DNA from: Alloalcanivorax xenomutans
Lineage (GTDB): Bacteria > Pseudomonadota > Gammaproteobacteria > Pseudomonadales > Alcanivoracaceae
Assembly (NCBI RefSeq): GCF_900217905.1
Contig: NZ_OBMO01000019.1
Span: 1-64,000, forward strand
Direction of reading: 5' to 3'
Length of the DNA: 64,000 nucleotides
Part shown: positions 7,194 to 16,218 of the stretch, one piece after another
Layout of the letters: every line of letters begins with the position of its first letter
Numbering within the stretch: the first letter of the stretch is position 1
Notes under the pieces: generated by a model
Told to the model about the DNA's origin: nothing
Databases searched by the model: none
The model's input: the letters and a program-made list of their open reading frames with translations, nothing else
Program-made: the position numbers and the translations under genes

Positions 7194-8162
7194 CTAGCTT
7201 CCCAGTCCGTCCAGGAACGTCTTGAGGTGCTGATTGACCTGGTCCGGTGCCTCCATCTGGATCCAATGACCGATGCCATCGAGGATGATGATATCGGTGA
7301 GATCATCCATCTGCGACGGCATGCGTTCCAACGCCTTGGCGGCGAACTGGATCACCGGATCTTCCTCGCCACCAATGAACAGGGCGGTGGGCTGGATCCG
7401 CTGGCGGCCGTCGGCATGCTGTTCTTCCCAGGACGCGTCCATGGCCCGATACCAGTTGATCGGCCCGGTCAGACCGCTGTTTTCGAAGCGTTTCACATAG
7501 ACGTCCAGATCCGACTCGGTCATCCAGGACGGTTGCGGCCCTTGCGGGGGCTGCAGAATGTCCAGGAAGCCGGTGACCGGCTTGGCGGCGCGATGTTTTT
7601 CCCGCATGCCGGGGCCGGACAGCGCATGGTACATACGGCGCAGAAAATCGCGTACATCCGCTTCCAGTTCCTGCTCCGGGATTTCCGGCTGTTGGAAGTA
7701 CAGTTGATAGAAGAAACGCTCACCGAAGGCCTGGCGCATTTGCTCGGTGGGCCGGCGCGGGCCGATGCCGGGATAGGGAACGGAAAGCCCGACCACGGCA
7801 CGCACCCGTTGCGGATACTCACGGGCCACCTGCCAGGCCAGGGCACAGCCCCAGTCGTGGCCGATCACCACCGCTTGCCCGGCATCGAAAGCGTCGAGAA
7901 TGCTAATCACATCCTTGACCAGCTCGCTTTGCCGGTAGGCCATCGGGTCCTTGGGGGCGTCGCTGTAGCCGTAGCCGCGCAGATCCGGTACCAGCACGTG
8001 ATAGCCTTGCCCGGCGAGAAAAGGCGCTTGATAACGCCAGGAGTACCCGCACTCGGGGAAACCGTGCAAGAGAATAATGGCGGGGCGGCCCCGTTCACCG
8101 TACTCACTGACGTGGAAGGTGAGACCGTTTGCTTCCACGCGCTGCTCTATAGCGTTTGCCAT
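7194..8162 (-). CDS. Alpha/beta hydrolase, epoxide hydrolase-like
   Basis: A 322-residue alpha/beta hydrolase with the epoxide hydrolase pattern: oxyanion motif HGFP (33-36), PDLRGYGYSD, and nucleophile elbow GHDWG with Asp103. Cap-domain tyrosines likely to protonate the epoxide lie in FYQLYF and NWYRAMD, and the catalytic His is in GIGHWIQ near the C-terminus. Asp rather than Ser as nucleophile separates it from esterases and lipases; haloalkane dehalogenases share Asp but lack the paired tyrosines. The ATG at 8162 begins MANAIEQRVEANGL; the longer frame to 8231 adds an unconserved Arg/Asn-rich leader. It stands alone. Confidence 0.85.
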   Translation of the reverse strand: MANAIEQRVEANGLTFHVSEYGERGRPAIILLHGFPECGYSWRYQAPFLAGQGYHVLVPDLRGYGYSDAPKDPMAYRQSELVKDVISILDAFDAGQAVVIGHDWGCALAWQVAREYPQRVRAVVGLSVPYPGIGPRRPTEQMRQAFGERFFYQLYFQQPEIPEQELEADVRDFLRRMYHALSGPGMREKHRAAKPVTGFLDILQPPQGPQPSWMTESDLDVYVKRFENSGLTGPINWYRAMDASWEEQHADGRQRIQPTALFIGGEEDPVIQFAAKALERMPSQMDDLTDIIILDGIGHWIQMEAPDQVNQHLKTFLDGLGS

Positions 8163-8291
8163 GTCGAAATGCTGCCTGCTGTTATTGGAATGGGGGCGCG
8201 GCTTGTCCCGGCCCGACAGGAACAACAGCATACCGTGGGGAATGGGCGGAACAAAACAAAAACGCCGGATGCTCCGCCCCGGGGGGTGGGC

Positions 8292-8912
8292 CTATTGATC
8301 GTCAAACAAGCCGGCCTCGACCAGGCCGTTGGCGATGGTGTTGGCGAATTTCTCCGCGCCGGCTTCCAATCCGCGTTGGTTTGCCGTTACCGTGGTGCCT
8401 TGCCAGACAATCGCCTGTTGCGCCACGTCCCAGAAATCGGTGCGGGTCACATACAGGGTTTCGGTAATGAAGAAATCCGGGCCAAAGGTTTCCGGCTGCA
8501 TGGTGAGGCCGGCGGTGACTGGTGCCTGGGAGGACGCCTCGCCACCGACGTGCACATCCTCCACATTTTTGTCGAGTAAATGGATTGCCACGGCACTGTC
8601 GAAACCTTCGTCACGCATGCGTTGCGCAAGATAGTCACGGCTTTTCCCTTCAATGCCTTTGTGGCCGTAAACATCCAGCGCCGCCCGGGCGTCGATGCCC
8701 CGGGCGCGCAACCGCTCAACGATGGCGTGTTCCAGCAGTGGCCGTACTTCATGGTCCACCAGCAGGCCAACCACCACCGACTGGTAAGGGGGCTGAGCGG
8801 CCTTTTCGGTGTTGGCTTTCACCTCCACCAGCCTGGTGTTGCTGTACACCGAAAGACAACCGCTCAATAACGTCAGCAACAGAGCGGGGAAGGCGTATTT
8901 CCATGTTTTCAT
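8292..8912 (-). CDS. Putative lipoprotein of unknown function
   Basis: 206 residues with a type II signal peptide: KTWKYAFPALLLTLLSGC places the lipidated cysteine at residue 19. The mature part has an alternating alpha/beta look with VVVGLLVDHEVRPLLEHAIVERLRARGID and FDSAVAIHLLDKNVEDV, reminiscent of small periplasmic or outer-membrane lipoproteins related to DUF4136. Residue +2 is Leu, which would not retain it in the inner membrane by the Asp+2 rule. It precedes nothing on its strand within 60 bp; the DUF1302 gene lies just upstream in the same orientation (54-bp gap) and the two may be co-transcribed. Confidence 0.7.
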   Translation of the reverse strand: MKTWKYAFPALLLTLLSGCLSVYSNTRLVEVKANTEKAAQPPYQSVVVGLLVDHEVRPLLEHAIVERLRARGIDARAALDVYGHKGIEGKSRDYLAQRMRDEGFDSAVAIHLLDKNVEDVHVGGEASSQAPVTAGLTMQPETFGPDFFITETLYVTRTDFWDVAQQAIVWQGTTVTANQRGLEAGAEKFANTIANGLVEAGLFDDQ

Positions 8913-8966
8913 CGGTTTTCCTCTTGCCTGCCGGCGACCCGGGCCGCCGGCTTCCTTATAAAAAAA

Positions 8967-10712
8967 TCAGAATGTCACGCTGGTGCTCAGGGCAACGTAA
9001 TCACGATCGGAGACGGTGCTGTAGGCCTGATCATTATAAGTGGTGTAGGACAGCGTGGTGGTGGTGTTGCGGTAATCAAAGCCCAGTGACAGGCCCAGCG
9101 AGCGCTGGTCTTCCTGCAGGGCGTCATCGCTGGCGTAACCGTCCACGCCATGACGGAACGACAGTCCCGGAGTCACGGTGACCGGACCGAGCAGGTTGGC
9201 GTAGGTGGATTTCACCGAGACCTGGTAGCCCCAACTGAAATCGGTGACGTAACCCTTGTCGCCCGGGTCGCCGACGCCGTATTGGGTGTGACGGCGGAAA
9301 CGCATCTCGCTGGTGCTGGGCAAGTCCGGAATCCATTCAAACGCGGTTTGCAAGGACAGCACTGTTTTTTGCGCCTTGAGAAACTCGGGAACTACCGTGG
9401 TGAAGGTGAATTCGGCACGCTGGATGTCGAACTCCCGGTAGCCGTGAACCACATCGCCCGCCGCAACCCCGTTGATGTAGTCCTGAGTGCCGGAGGGTAC
9501 TTTGGCATTGTTACCGCCCAGGGTGCTGCTGGCGGTTTGCGAGGTCAGGTCCGAGGTATTGATCTGGATCGGCATGTCCTTCAGATAACTCAGATTCATG
9601 GACAGGTTGCCGATACCGGCGAAGGTCTTGTCGGCGGTCAGACCGAACACCTTGATGTCTTCCGGATACTCGTAGAAATAGTGAACCCGGTTGAACGGTG
9701 TCGGCTGTGCACTGGGTGTATTCAGTTTACGGGTGGAGTAGATCGGCAAACGCATGTGGTAGTTGAAGTAGTAGGCGCCGACCTTGGCTTTGGCTTCGGC
9801 GAACTGGTAGTCGAACTTGAAGCCGTACTGGCCATTGCCGCGAGCGTCGTCGTCTCCTTCCCGCACGAAGTACAGTCCCTGTTCCTTGGCGTCCTGGCTC
9901 GGTAGTGGGGTGCTGCCGGAGAAGGTGCCGTTGCAGCCAATGGCGGTGTTGTCCAGGGAGGAGTAAAAAGTCCCGCAGCCATCCAGCACGGCTTTCTCCC
10001 AGTCATATTGGTAGAACGCCTTGGCGGAAAGGTGCTCGAACGGACTGAATTCCAGGCTCACCATGCCAGAGGGAATCAGATATTCCTGATAACCGGAACC
10101 CGGCCGATGCAATGCGGCCAGATCCACCGCGTTCAAAGACGATAGTGAGCCGCGGGAATACAGGCTGCGGCCCCACAGCAGGAACTGATCCCCGATCTTT
10201 ACCGACAACGGCCGGCCGTTCACCTCGAAGTTGCCGTAAACGTAAGCTTCCTGAAGGTTGCCGCCGGAAAACCGGGCGCGCCGGTCGAAGTCGTCGTCGT
10301 CGAGCGGTGTATCCGGCTGATAGTCGTTGGGGAAATGACCATGGGCAACATCCTGTTCCTTGAGGACATAGTCGTACCAGGCCTTGGCGCTGATCACCGC
10401 GCCATAATTCTGGTACTTGAAATCAAAGCGGCCGAACAGCTGCGCCACGCCATTGACCAGATCACCGGCGTCATAATTCATGTTGCCGTCATCGGCCACC
10501 GCCGAATTGGTTTGGCCGCCACCGGGCACGTCCGGCGCGAATAGCAGATCTTTGTTGGCGGACTGCACCCGCATGGCGGTACCGAGGGCGCCCTTCACCG
10601 TCCAGGCGACGCTGGCGTCCTCGCTCAGTTGGTTTTCGCCGGCCCAGGCCGGTATACACAGGGGCAGGGTGCCGAGGGTGCAGGCCACCCCGGCCAGGAC
10701 TTTTATCCTCAT
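8967..10712 (-). CDS. DUF1302 family outer-membrane protein
   Basis: A 581-residue secreted protein with a signal peptide ending near AWAGE (about residue 25) and a body rich in alternating aromatic/polar strands ending in a C-terminal beta-strand with terminal Phe (VALSTSVTF), as expected for an outer-membrane beta-barrel. VKIGDQFLLWGRSLYSRGSLSSLNAVD matches the conserved DUF1302 segment. These proteins commonly neighbour a DUF1329 lipoprotein and RND/MMPL exporters in lipid- or steroid-degrading bacteria; here no DUF1329 gene is adjacent and the unrelated lipoprotein downstream is the only partner. A role in uptake or export of hydrophobic compounds is inference. Confidence 0.82.
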   Translation of the reverse strand: MRIKVLAGVACTLGTLPLCIPAWAGENQLSEDASVAWTVKGALGTAMRVQSANKDLLFAPDVPGGGQTNSAVADDGNMNYDAGDLVNGVAQLFGRFDFKYQNYGAVISAKAWYDYVLKEQDVAHGHFPNDYQPDTPLDDDDFDRRARFSGGNLQEAYVYGNFEVNGRPLSVKIGDQFLLWGRSLYSRGSLSSLNAVDLAALHRPGSGYQEYLIPSGMVSLEFSPFEHLSAKAFYQYDWEKAVLDGCGTFYSSLDNTAIGCNGTFSGSTPLPSQDAKEQGLYFVREGDDDARGNGQYGFKFDYQFAEAKAKVGAYYFNYHMRLPIYSTRKLNTPSAQPTPFNRVHYFYEYPEDIKVFGLTADKTFAGIGNLSMNLSYLKDMPIQINTSDLTSQTASSTLGGNNAKVPSGTQDYINGVAAGDVVHGYREFDIQRAEFTFTTVVPEFLKAQKTVLSLQTAFEWIPDLPSTSEMRFRRHTQYGVGDPGDKGYVTDFSWGYQVSVKSTYANLLGPVTVTPGLSFRHGVDGYASDDALQEDQRSLGLSLGFDYRNTTTTLSYTTYNDQAYSTVSDRDYVALSTSVTF

Positions 10713-11001
10713 TGTATTTCGCTCTCCACTGGGGCCGTTCGAACGGCCTCCGATCGTTGCTGTTTTTCTCTGTGCGTCACGACAAATCGGTCTGTTCCGA
10801 CCAACGGTGAAAACCGGACGACGTCACCGTCCGCACCGTGTGCAAGGATCCTTCGGAGCGGGACCGGTGCCGGAAAAGGTATCGGGGCTGGCCATATCGG
10901 CGGGAGTGGTCCGGCAAGGCCGGCAGTACCCCATGGCGCCGAAAATGGAGCAGGCAGGTGTTGTTCTTTTGGTTTGGCCGCTGGTCCGTAGCGGAATGAT
11001 C

Positions 11002-11153
11002 TTTTGTGTGACCACCGTCCCTGGTGGCCATCCTCCGGACCATCGCTAAAGCGATGTCCAAAATCGTTCCCGACGATTTTGTGTGACCACCGTCCATGGC
11101 GGTCACCCTTCGGGCCGTCGCAGGCGGCATCCAAAATCGTTCCCGACGATTTT
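11002..11153. repeat. Two 75-bp imperfect tandem repeats with embedded hairpin
   Basis: TTTTGTGTGACCACCGTCC starts at 11002 and again at 11077; each unit ends in CCAAAATCGTTCCCGACGA. Where a unit ends and the next TTTT begins, the palindrome AAAATCGT-TCCCG-ACGATTTT is formed at 11060-11080 and 11133-11153. On the minus strand the units read in one frame as DGGHTKSSGTILD-like peptides, but the frame looks unlike a real protein. It resembles a dispersed intergenic repeat. Confidence 0.75.
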
Positions 11154-11578
11154 GTGAATCAGTGTTTTGAAAATCGCCGGGAGGGCGCATTCAACCTCTC
11201 ACTGGCGGAAGGGTCAACAAGGACAAGTAAGTTGTTTTGATCGAAAAGTGATCTATTTTGGGTATTTTTGATTAAAAAGCAGACAAAAAGAGAAGGGTGT
11301 GGCTGTCATGTATACCTTTTTTCTGTCGATGTTACTTTTAGTAACGAGCCAGGGGAGTGGAGAGGGAGGGCAGGTAAACGGAAAGCAGCGTGGCGTGGTA
11401 CGACAGTGCTACAAAAAACAAAATAGGAGTTGAGTGCGGCAAGTGCCGTTACTGTTTATGGGAAGAATGGTAACACATGGCCAAAATCGGGACCGGAATG
11501 CCGTGTAAAGACGGTAAATGCGCCGAAACGTGAAGGGCTTCGTGCGGAAAAACCGTTGGTCTTTTGCCGCCGCTTTTT

Positions 11579-11594
11579 ATGACCGGACAGTCAT
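11579..11594. promoter_or_regulatory. Palindromic candidate operator ATGAC-N6-GTCAT
   Basis: A 16-bp near-palindrome (12 of 16 positions symmetric) in the AT-richer region, 384 bp upstream of the importer start. The form resembles TetR-type operators, but no regulator is adjacent and it could be chance. Confidence 0.25.
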
Positions 11595-11977
11595 GTGTGG
11601 GAATAGGTCAGTAAGGACTCAAGGATGACGGTTTTCACCGTATTTCTATCGGTTTTGGTGGTGGACGGAGGCTGGCACATTACTTTACAACTAGTGGCGG
11701 AAATAGAAGAAAGATGAAGGAAAAACAGCAACTTAGTGTTCTTAAATTGGACGCAAGATGGGGCTGGACAGGTAAAAAAACTTAGGAACATACTTAACGG
11801 CATGGCCGCGTCCGCCGCTCCTGGTGGTAACGTGGAAATAACATTGAATGCCTCTTTGGCATCATCAAAGGAATATCCCTGGCCTGTGAAACGGAAGGAT
11901 GTTCCACGAAAGTGGATCGTCGCGTGCCCGCGGCGATGAAATAAAACGGCAAAACAACAACAAAGTGGAGAGCCTAA

Positions 11978-13201
11978 ATGTTGAAGTCCGTTCGTACCCT
12001 CGTCACCGCCTCCTTGCTGCTGGCTGGTACCGCCGCCAGCGCCGCGGAGACAGTGAAACTCGCTTTGATCGACCCGCTCACCGGTCCCATGGCCGCCGCC
12101 GGCCAGCCGGCGTTCGAGCACCTCAAACTAGAAGCTGAACGTATCAACGCCAATGGCGGCCTGAATGGCGCCAAACTGGAAATCGTCGGCCTGGACAACA
12201 AGGTCAACCCGCAGGAAAGCCTGGTACAGTTGCAGAAGGCCATCAACGATGGCATCCAACTGGTGACCCAGGGTAACGGTTCCTCCGTCGCATCCGCGCT
12301 TATTACTTCCGTGGAGAAACACAACCGCCGTAACCCGGGCAAGGAAGTGTTGTATCTGAACTACGCGGCGGTGGATCCGGCGTTCACCAATGAGCGCTGC
12401 TCCTACTGGCATTTCCGTTTCGATGCCAACGCGGACATGAAGATGAACGCGTTGACCAACTACATCGCCAGCAATAAAGATATCCACAAAGTCTATCTGA
12501 TCAACCAGGACTACAGCTTCGGCCACGCGGTTTCCAAGTCCGCCCAGGAAATGCTGAAGCAGAAGCGTCCGGATATCGAAATCGTCGGCAATGACTTCCA
12601 CCCTCTGGCCAAGGTCAAGGACTTCACTCCGTATGTGTCCAAGATCCAGGCTTCCGGCGCCGACGCGGTGATTTCTGGCAACTGGGGGCAGGACATCACC
12701 TTGCTGGTGAAAGCGGCCGCCGAATTCGGTCTGAAAGCGCCGTTCTACACCTATTACGGTGCCAGCTCCGGCGTGGTGACCCAGCTGGGTGACAAGGGCG
12801 TGGACCGCATCTATCAGATCAACGAGTACTACGGTGATTTCGAAGATCCGGAGATGGCCAAGAAGCAAGTGGAGATGTATGAAAAAACCGGTTGGGATTT
12901 CTACTATCTGCGTCTGAGCACCATGCTCGACATGCTCAAGGCCGCCGCTGACAAAGCCGGCTCCACTGATCCGAAGGACCTGGCCAAGGCACTGGAAGGT
13001 CTGAGCATCGAAACTCCCACCGGCGAAGTGACCATGCGGGCCGAGGATCACCAGATTCAGTTGCCGATGTTCATTTCCGTAATGAAAGACGGCATGAAGT
13101 ACGGCGCGGAAGGCACGGACTACAACTTCCACAAGATCGCGGAGATCGCTCGCGACGACGTGACCCTGCCCACCACTTGCCGCATGCGCCGCCCCAACTA
13201 A
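11978..13201 (+). CDS. Branched-chain amino acid-type ABC transporter substrate-binding protein (LivK-like)
   Basis: 407-residue periplasmic binding protein. The signal peptide KSVRTLVTASLLLAGTAASA is cleaved near residue 24, and the mature protein starts ETVKLALIDPLTGPMAAAGQP, the usual N-terminus of the LivJ/LivK type I fold. AINDGIQLVTQGNGSSVASALITSVEKHN and KVYLINQDYSFGHAVSKSAQEM follow the family. It heads a five-gene run (SBP, LivH, LivM, LivG, LivF) whose genes after livH overlap by 3-4 bases. These importers carry leucine-type amino acids but also amides, urea and aromatic acids; the ligand is not evident here. Confidence 0.93.
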   Translation: MLKSVRTLVTASLLLAGTAASAAETVKLALIDPLTGPMAAAGQPAFEHLKLEAERINANGGLNGAKLEIVGLDNKVNPQESLVQLQKAINDGIQLVTQGNGSSVASALITSVEKHNRRNPGKEVLYLNYAAVDPAFTNERCSYWHFRFDANADMKMNALTNYIASNKDIHKVYLINQDYSFGHAVSKSAQEMLKQKRPDIEIVGNDFHPLAKVKDFTPYVSKIQASGADAVISGNWGQDITLLVKAAAEFGLKAPFYTYYGASSGVVTQLGDKGVDRIYQINEYYGDFEDPEMAKKQVEMYEKTGWDFYYLRLSTMLDMLKAAADKAGSTDPKDLAKALEGLSIETPTGEVTMRAEDHQIQLPMFISVMKDGMKYGAEGTDYNFHKIAEIARDDVTLPTTCRMRRPN

Positions 13202-13230
13202 AGGCGGCCATGACTCCTTGTTGATGCAGT

Positions 13231-13251
13231 AAGGGCAGCGGAGATTCCGCT
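13231..13251 (+). promoter_or_regulatory. Intergenic hairpin between binding-protein and livH genes
   Basis: GGCAGCGGA-GAT-TCCGCTGCC is a 9-bp perfect stem with a 3-base loop and no T run. Such hairpins after the first gene of an ABC operon typically stabilise the upstream mRNA and allow excess binding protein; that role is inferred. Confidence 0.7.
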
Positions 13252-13268
13252 GCCCCGGGAGCCTGCTC

Positions 13269-14210
13269 ATGCTCGAAATTATCCTCTTTTCCCTGCTGAA
13301 CGGTATTTTGTACGGCCTTTTGCTGTTCATGCTGTCCAGTGGCCTCACCCTGATCTTCTCCATGATGGGGGTGCTTAACTTCGCCCATGCCAGCTTCTAT
13401 ATGCTGGGCGCCTATTTTGCCTACACTCTGGGCATGCACACCGGGTTCTGGCCGGCTCTGATCCTGGCTCCCATTCTGGTGGGCGTGGTAGGCAGCCTGG
13501 TGGAGCGCTTCGGTCTGCGCCGGGTGCACGCCAACGGTCACGTGGCGGAGTTGTTGTTTACCTTTGGTCTGGCCTATGTCATCGACGAACTGGTGCAACT
13601 CACCTGGGGCACGGTGGCGGTGCCATACCGGGAGCCGGACTATTTGCGCGAGCCCCTGTTCACCCTGTTCGGTACCGACTACTCCATTTTCCGTGGCGTG
13701 GTTATCCTGATTTCCATTCTGATGTTCATTGCGCTCTGGTATCTGCTGAAGAAAACCCGGGTCGGCATGATGATCCGTGCCGCTCTTACCCATGGCGCCA
13801 TGGTCGGACATCTGGGCCATAACGTACCGCGGCTGTTCATGTTGGTGTTTGGCTTCGGCTGTGCGCTGGCCGGACTTGCCGGTGTTATCGGTGGTCCTCT
13901 GCTGGCCACGGAGCCAGGCATGGCGGCCACGCTGGGACCGATTGTATTCGTGGTGGTGGTGGTCGGCGGCATGGGCTCGTTGCCCGGTGCTTTCTATGCC
14001 TCTCTGCTGATCGGTCTGTTGCAGACCTTCTTCGTGGCCATCGACGCTTCCGTGGCCGACATCCTCGGTATTTTCGGATTGCAGATCGACCCGTACGGCG
14101 AAGTGGCGCGCATCACCCTGGCTAACCTGGCTCCGATGACACCTTTCATTCTGCTGGTGCTGATGCTGATCTTCCGGCCCCGTGGTCTGATGGGGGAGCT
14201 TGAACCATGA
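13269..14210 (+). CDS. livH: ABC transporter permease, LivH type
   Basis: 313 residues, strongly hydrophobic, starting LEIILFSLLNGILYGLLLFMLSSGLTLIFSMMGVLNFAHASFYMLGAYFAY in order; LNFAHxxFYMLGAY is the LivH signature. VVGGMGSLPGAFYASLLIGLL near the C-terminus is the conserved cytoplasmic coupling region. It forms the inner-membrane channel with LivM. The ATG follows CCCGGGAGCCTGCTC, a weak ribosome site; the gene lies 67 bp after the binding-protein gene, a gap that often holds a processing hairpin in such operons (GGCAGCGGAGATTCCGCTGCC at 13231-13251). Confidence 0.93.
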   Translation: MLEIILFSLLNGILYGLLLFMLSSGLTLIFSMMGVLNFAHASFYMLGAYFAYTLGMHTGFWPALILAPILVGVVGSLVERFGLRRVHANGHVAELLFTFGLAYVIDELVQLTWGTVAVPYREPDYLREPLFTLFGTDYSIFRGVVILISILMFIALWYLLKKTRVGMMIRAALTHGAMVGHLGHNVPRLFMLVFGFGCALAGLAGVIGGPLLATEPGMAATLGPIVFVVVVVGGMGSLPGAFYASLLIGLLQTFFVAIDASVADILGIFGLQIDPYGEVARITLANLAPMTPFILLVLMLIFRPRGLMGELEP

Positions 14211-15475
14211 GTGACGACATGACTGCTACCATGATCCGCTCCAATCAACGTTTTGCTCTGCGCGGGCTGGTGCCGTGGCTGGTATTCGCCGCGGTGCTGT
14301 TGATCCTGCCTTTCATCTTTACCGATGGCTTCAGCTTCACGCTGATGAACGCCATTGGCATCAATATCGTTTTCGCTCTGTCGTACAACATGCTGTTGGG
14401 CCAGGGCGGCATGCTGTCCTTTGGCCATGCGGTGTTCTTCGGCCTGGGCAGCTACGCCGCCATGCACGCGATGATCGCCATCGACGACGCCTCCTATGCC
14501 GGCGAGGGCTTCTGGGCCCATGTGCCGGTGGTTGCCATGCCGCTGATCGGCATGATCGGTGGCGGCCTGGTGGCGCTGGTGTTGGGTTGGCCGTTCTGCC
14601 GTCGCGCCGGTACCGCCTTCGCCATGATCACGCTCGGGCTCGGCGAGATGATCGCCGCCGCTGGCCAGATGTTCCCTTCCGTGTTCGGTGGCGAAGCGGG
14701 TATCTATGGCAACCGCATGGTCGGGCCGCAATGGTTTGGCTTGGAGCTGGCGCAGGCGGCGGACGTGTATTGGTTCATCGCGTTCTGGACTTTCGCCGGC
14801 GTATTGGCCATGTGGGCGTTCACTCGCACGCCTCTGGGGCGTATGTCCAACGCCGTGCGGGACAACGCCGACCGTTTGCAATTCATCGGTTACCAGCCGC
14901 GTAATATCCGCTTTCTGGTCTTCATCGCATCCGGTTCCTTTGGTGGTCTGGCCGGCGGCATGGCGGCGGTGAACTACGAGATCATCACGCCGGAATCGCT
15001 GGGCTTGATTCCCTCGGGTCTGGCGTTGCTGATGGCCGCGGTGGGTGGTCTGGGTGTGTTTTATGGCCCGATCGTCGGCGCGGTGCTGGTGACGCTGATG
15101 AACTCGCTGTTGAGCGACTATTCGGACGCCTCCATTTTGTATGTGGGGCTGATCTTCCTGTCCATCGTGATGTTCGCTCCGCGCGGTTTGGCGGGAGGTC
15201 TTGAGCATATCCGTGCCGCTTATCGCGAAGGCAGTCTGGCACGGCGTTTGCCTGGCTGGTTTGGAGGCGCCGTGGCGGTGTTGTTGATCGCCCTGGGCCT
15301 GATTATCGTCATCGAAATGCTGTTCGCCGGTCATGGTGGCGGCGATACCGTGAACGTCTTCGGCATCCAGTTCCAGGCCGGTGGTGCCACTGGCTGGCTG
15401 GCCGGTGTGGCGGCCCTGGTGGTCGGTGTGCTGGTAATGCGGGCGACCAGGAAAAATCGGGAGGCGAACGCATGA
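14207..15475 (+). CDS. livM: ABC transporter permease, LivM type, with C-terminal extension
   Basis: 422 residues. The core has the LivM landmarks NAIGINIVFALSYNMLLGQGGMLSFGHAVFFGLGSYAA (in pieces) and SNAVRDNADRLQFIGYQPRNIRFLVFIASG. After GLIFLSIVMFAPRGLAGGLEHIR, where many LivM proteins stop, about 80 more residues follow with two further hydrophobic segments (FGGAVAVLLIALGLIIVIEML and TGWLAGVAALVVGVLVM) separated by a Gly-rich loop. The gene overlaps livH and livG by four bases each. The extension does not look like a frameshift because the livG start overlaps its end. Confidence 0.92.
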   Translation: MSDDMTATMIRSNQRFALRGLVPWLVFAAVLLILPFIFTDGFSFTLMNAIGINIVFALSYNMLLGQGGMLSFGHAVFFGLGSYAAMHAMIAIDDASYAGEGFWAHVPVVAMPLIGMIGGGLVALVLGWPFCRRAGTAFAMITLGLGEMIAAAGQMFPSVFGGEAGIYGNRMVGPQWFGLELAQAADVYWFIAFWTFAGVLAMWAFTRTPLGRMSNAVRDNADRLQFIGYQPRNIRFLVFIASGSFGGLAGGMAAVNYEIITPESLGLIPSGLALLMAAVGGLGVFYGPIVGAVLVTLMNSLLSDYSDASILYVGLIFLSIVMFAPRGLAGGLEHIRAAYREGSLARRLPGWFGGAVAVLLIALGLIIVIEMLFAGHGGGDTVNVFGIQFQAGGATGWLAGVAALVVGVLVMRATRKNREANA

Positions 15476-16218
15476 GCGCCTTGAACATCAAGGGGCTGAA
15501 GAAGCAGTTCGGCCCCGCGGAAGTCATCTGTGGCGTGGACCTGGTAGTGGAAAAGAACGAGGTGCACGCTGTGATCGGCCCCAACGGGGCCGGCAAATCC
15601 ACGTTTTTCAATCTGCTTTCCGGCGCTTTTCCTCCGACCAGCGGGGAAATCCAGCTGTACGGTGAACGCATTGACGGCCTGTCGCCGGAGAAGATCCAGC
15701 AACGGGGGCTGTCCCGTTCCTTCCAGGTCAGCAATGTGTTCGGCAATCTCAGTGTGTTCGAGAACCTGCGCTGCGCCTGCTTCAAGCAAAGTCGAGCTGG
15801 ATACGTGTTCTGGCGTTCGGCGGCGCGGGTGCGCGAAGCCAATCGGCGTGCCGAGGAAGTATTGGAAATGATCGGTTTGCAGGCATTGCGTGACGTGCCG
15901 GCCGGCTCTCTGCCGTATGCCAGCCAGCGTGCTCTGGAAATCGGCATGACCATCGCCTGCGACGCGCCGGTGGTGCTGCTGGATGAGCCCACCGCGGGCA
16001 TGAGCAACACCGAGACCGCCCAGGCCATCAAGCTGATTCGTCAGGTGGCCGAAGGCCGGACCCTGATGATCGTGGAGCATGATATGGGAGTGGTGTTCGA
16101 GCTGGCCGACCGTATTTCGGTACTGGTGTACGGCAAGATCATCGCCACCGGCAAGCCGGAGGATATTCGCAATAATCCGAAGGTGCGGGAAGCTTATCTC
16201 GGCGAGGAGGCGGCGTGA
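15472..16218 (+). CDS. livG: ABC transporter ATP-binding protein, LivG type
   Basis: 248-residue ABC ATPase with Walker A GPNGAGKST (about residues 38-46), the LivG-typical RSFQVSNVFGNLSVFENLR Q-loop region, Walker B VVLLDEPTAGMS and the H-loop VEHDMGVVFELADRISVL. The C-loop reads LPYASQRALEIG, a degenerate version of the LSxGQQ signature seen in this transporter class. It pairs with LivF below LivHM on the cytoplasmic face. Confidence 0.93.
   Translation: MSALNIKGLKKQFGPAEVICGVDLVVEKNEVHAVIGPNGAGKSTFFNLLSGAFPPTSGEIQLYGERIDGLSPEKIQQRGLSRSFQVSNVFGNLSVFENLRCACFKQSRAGYVFWRSAARVREANRRAEEVLEMIGLQALRDVPAGSLPYASQRALEIGMTIACDAPVVLLDEPTAGMSNTETAQAIKLIRQVAEGRTLMIVEHDMGVVFELADRISVLVYGKIIATGKPEDIRNNPKVREAYLGEEAA

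Larger units (their letters stand above)
10713..11977. other. Long non-coding region upstream of the ABC importer
   Basis: No gene is supportable over 1.26 kb. The left third is GC-rich and carries the 75-bp repeats. The right two thirds (about 11160-11950) are markedly richer in A and T than the surrounding genes and contain small inverted repeats, e.g. GTTAC-TTTTA-GTAAC at 11331-11345. The promoters of the DUF1302 gene (leftwards) and of the importer (rightwards) must lie here. The lower GC suggests acquired or rapidly changing DNA. Confidence 0.6.

Noticed and set aside
7194..8162. Haloalkane dehalogenase as function of the Asp-nucleophile hydrolase
   Set aside because: Cap tyrosines and the GHDWG context fit epoxide hydrolases better; not excluded fully.
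10777..11190. 137-codon minus-strand frame containing repeated DGGHTK peptides
   Set aside because: The peptide repeat follows from the 75-bp DNA repeat and the rest is Arg/His/Pro-rich low-quality sequence; no ribosome site or domain. Treated as a DNA repeat.
11591..11939. Short open frames on both strands in the gap before the ABC importer
   Set aside because: No domains, overlapping on both strands, irregular composition.
12128..13363. 411-codon open frame on the minus strand
   Set aside because: Antisense to the LivK-like and LivH genes, which have clear signal peptide and family motifs.
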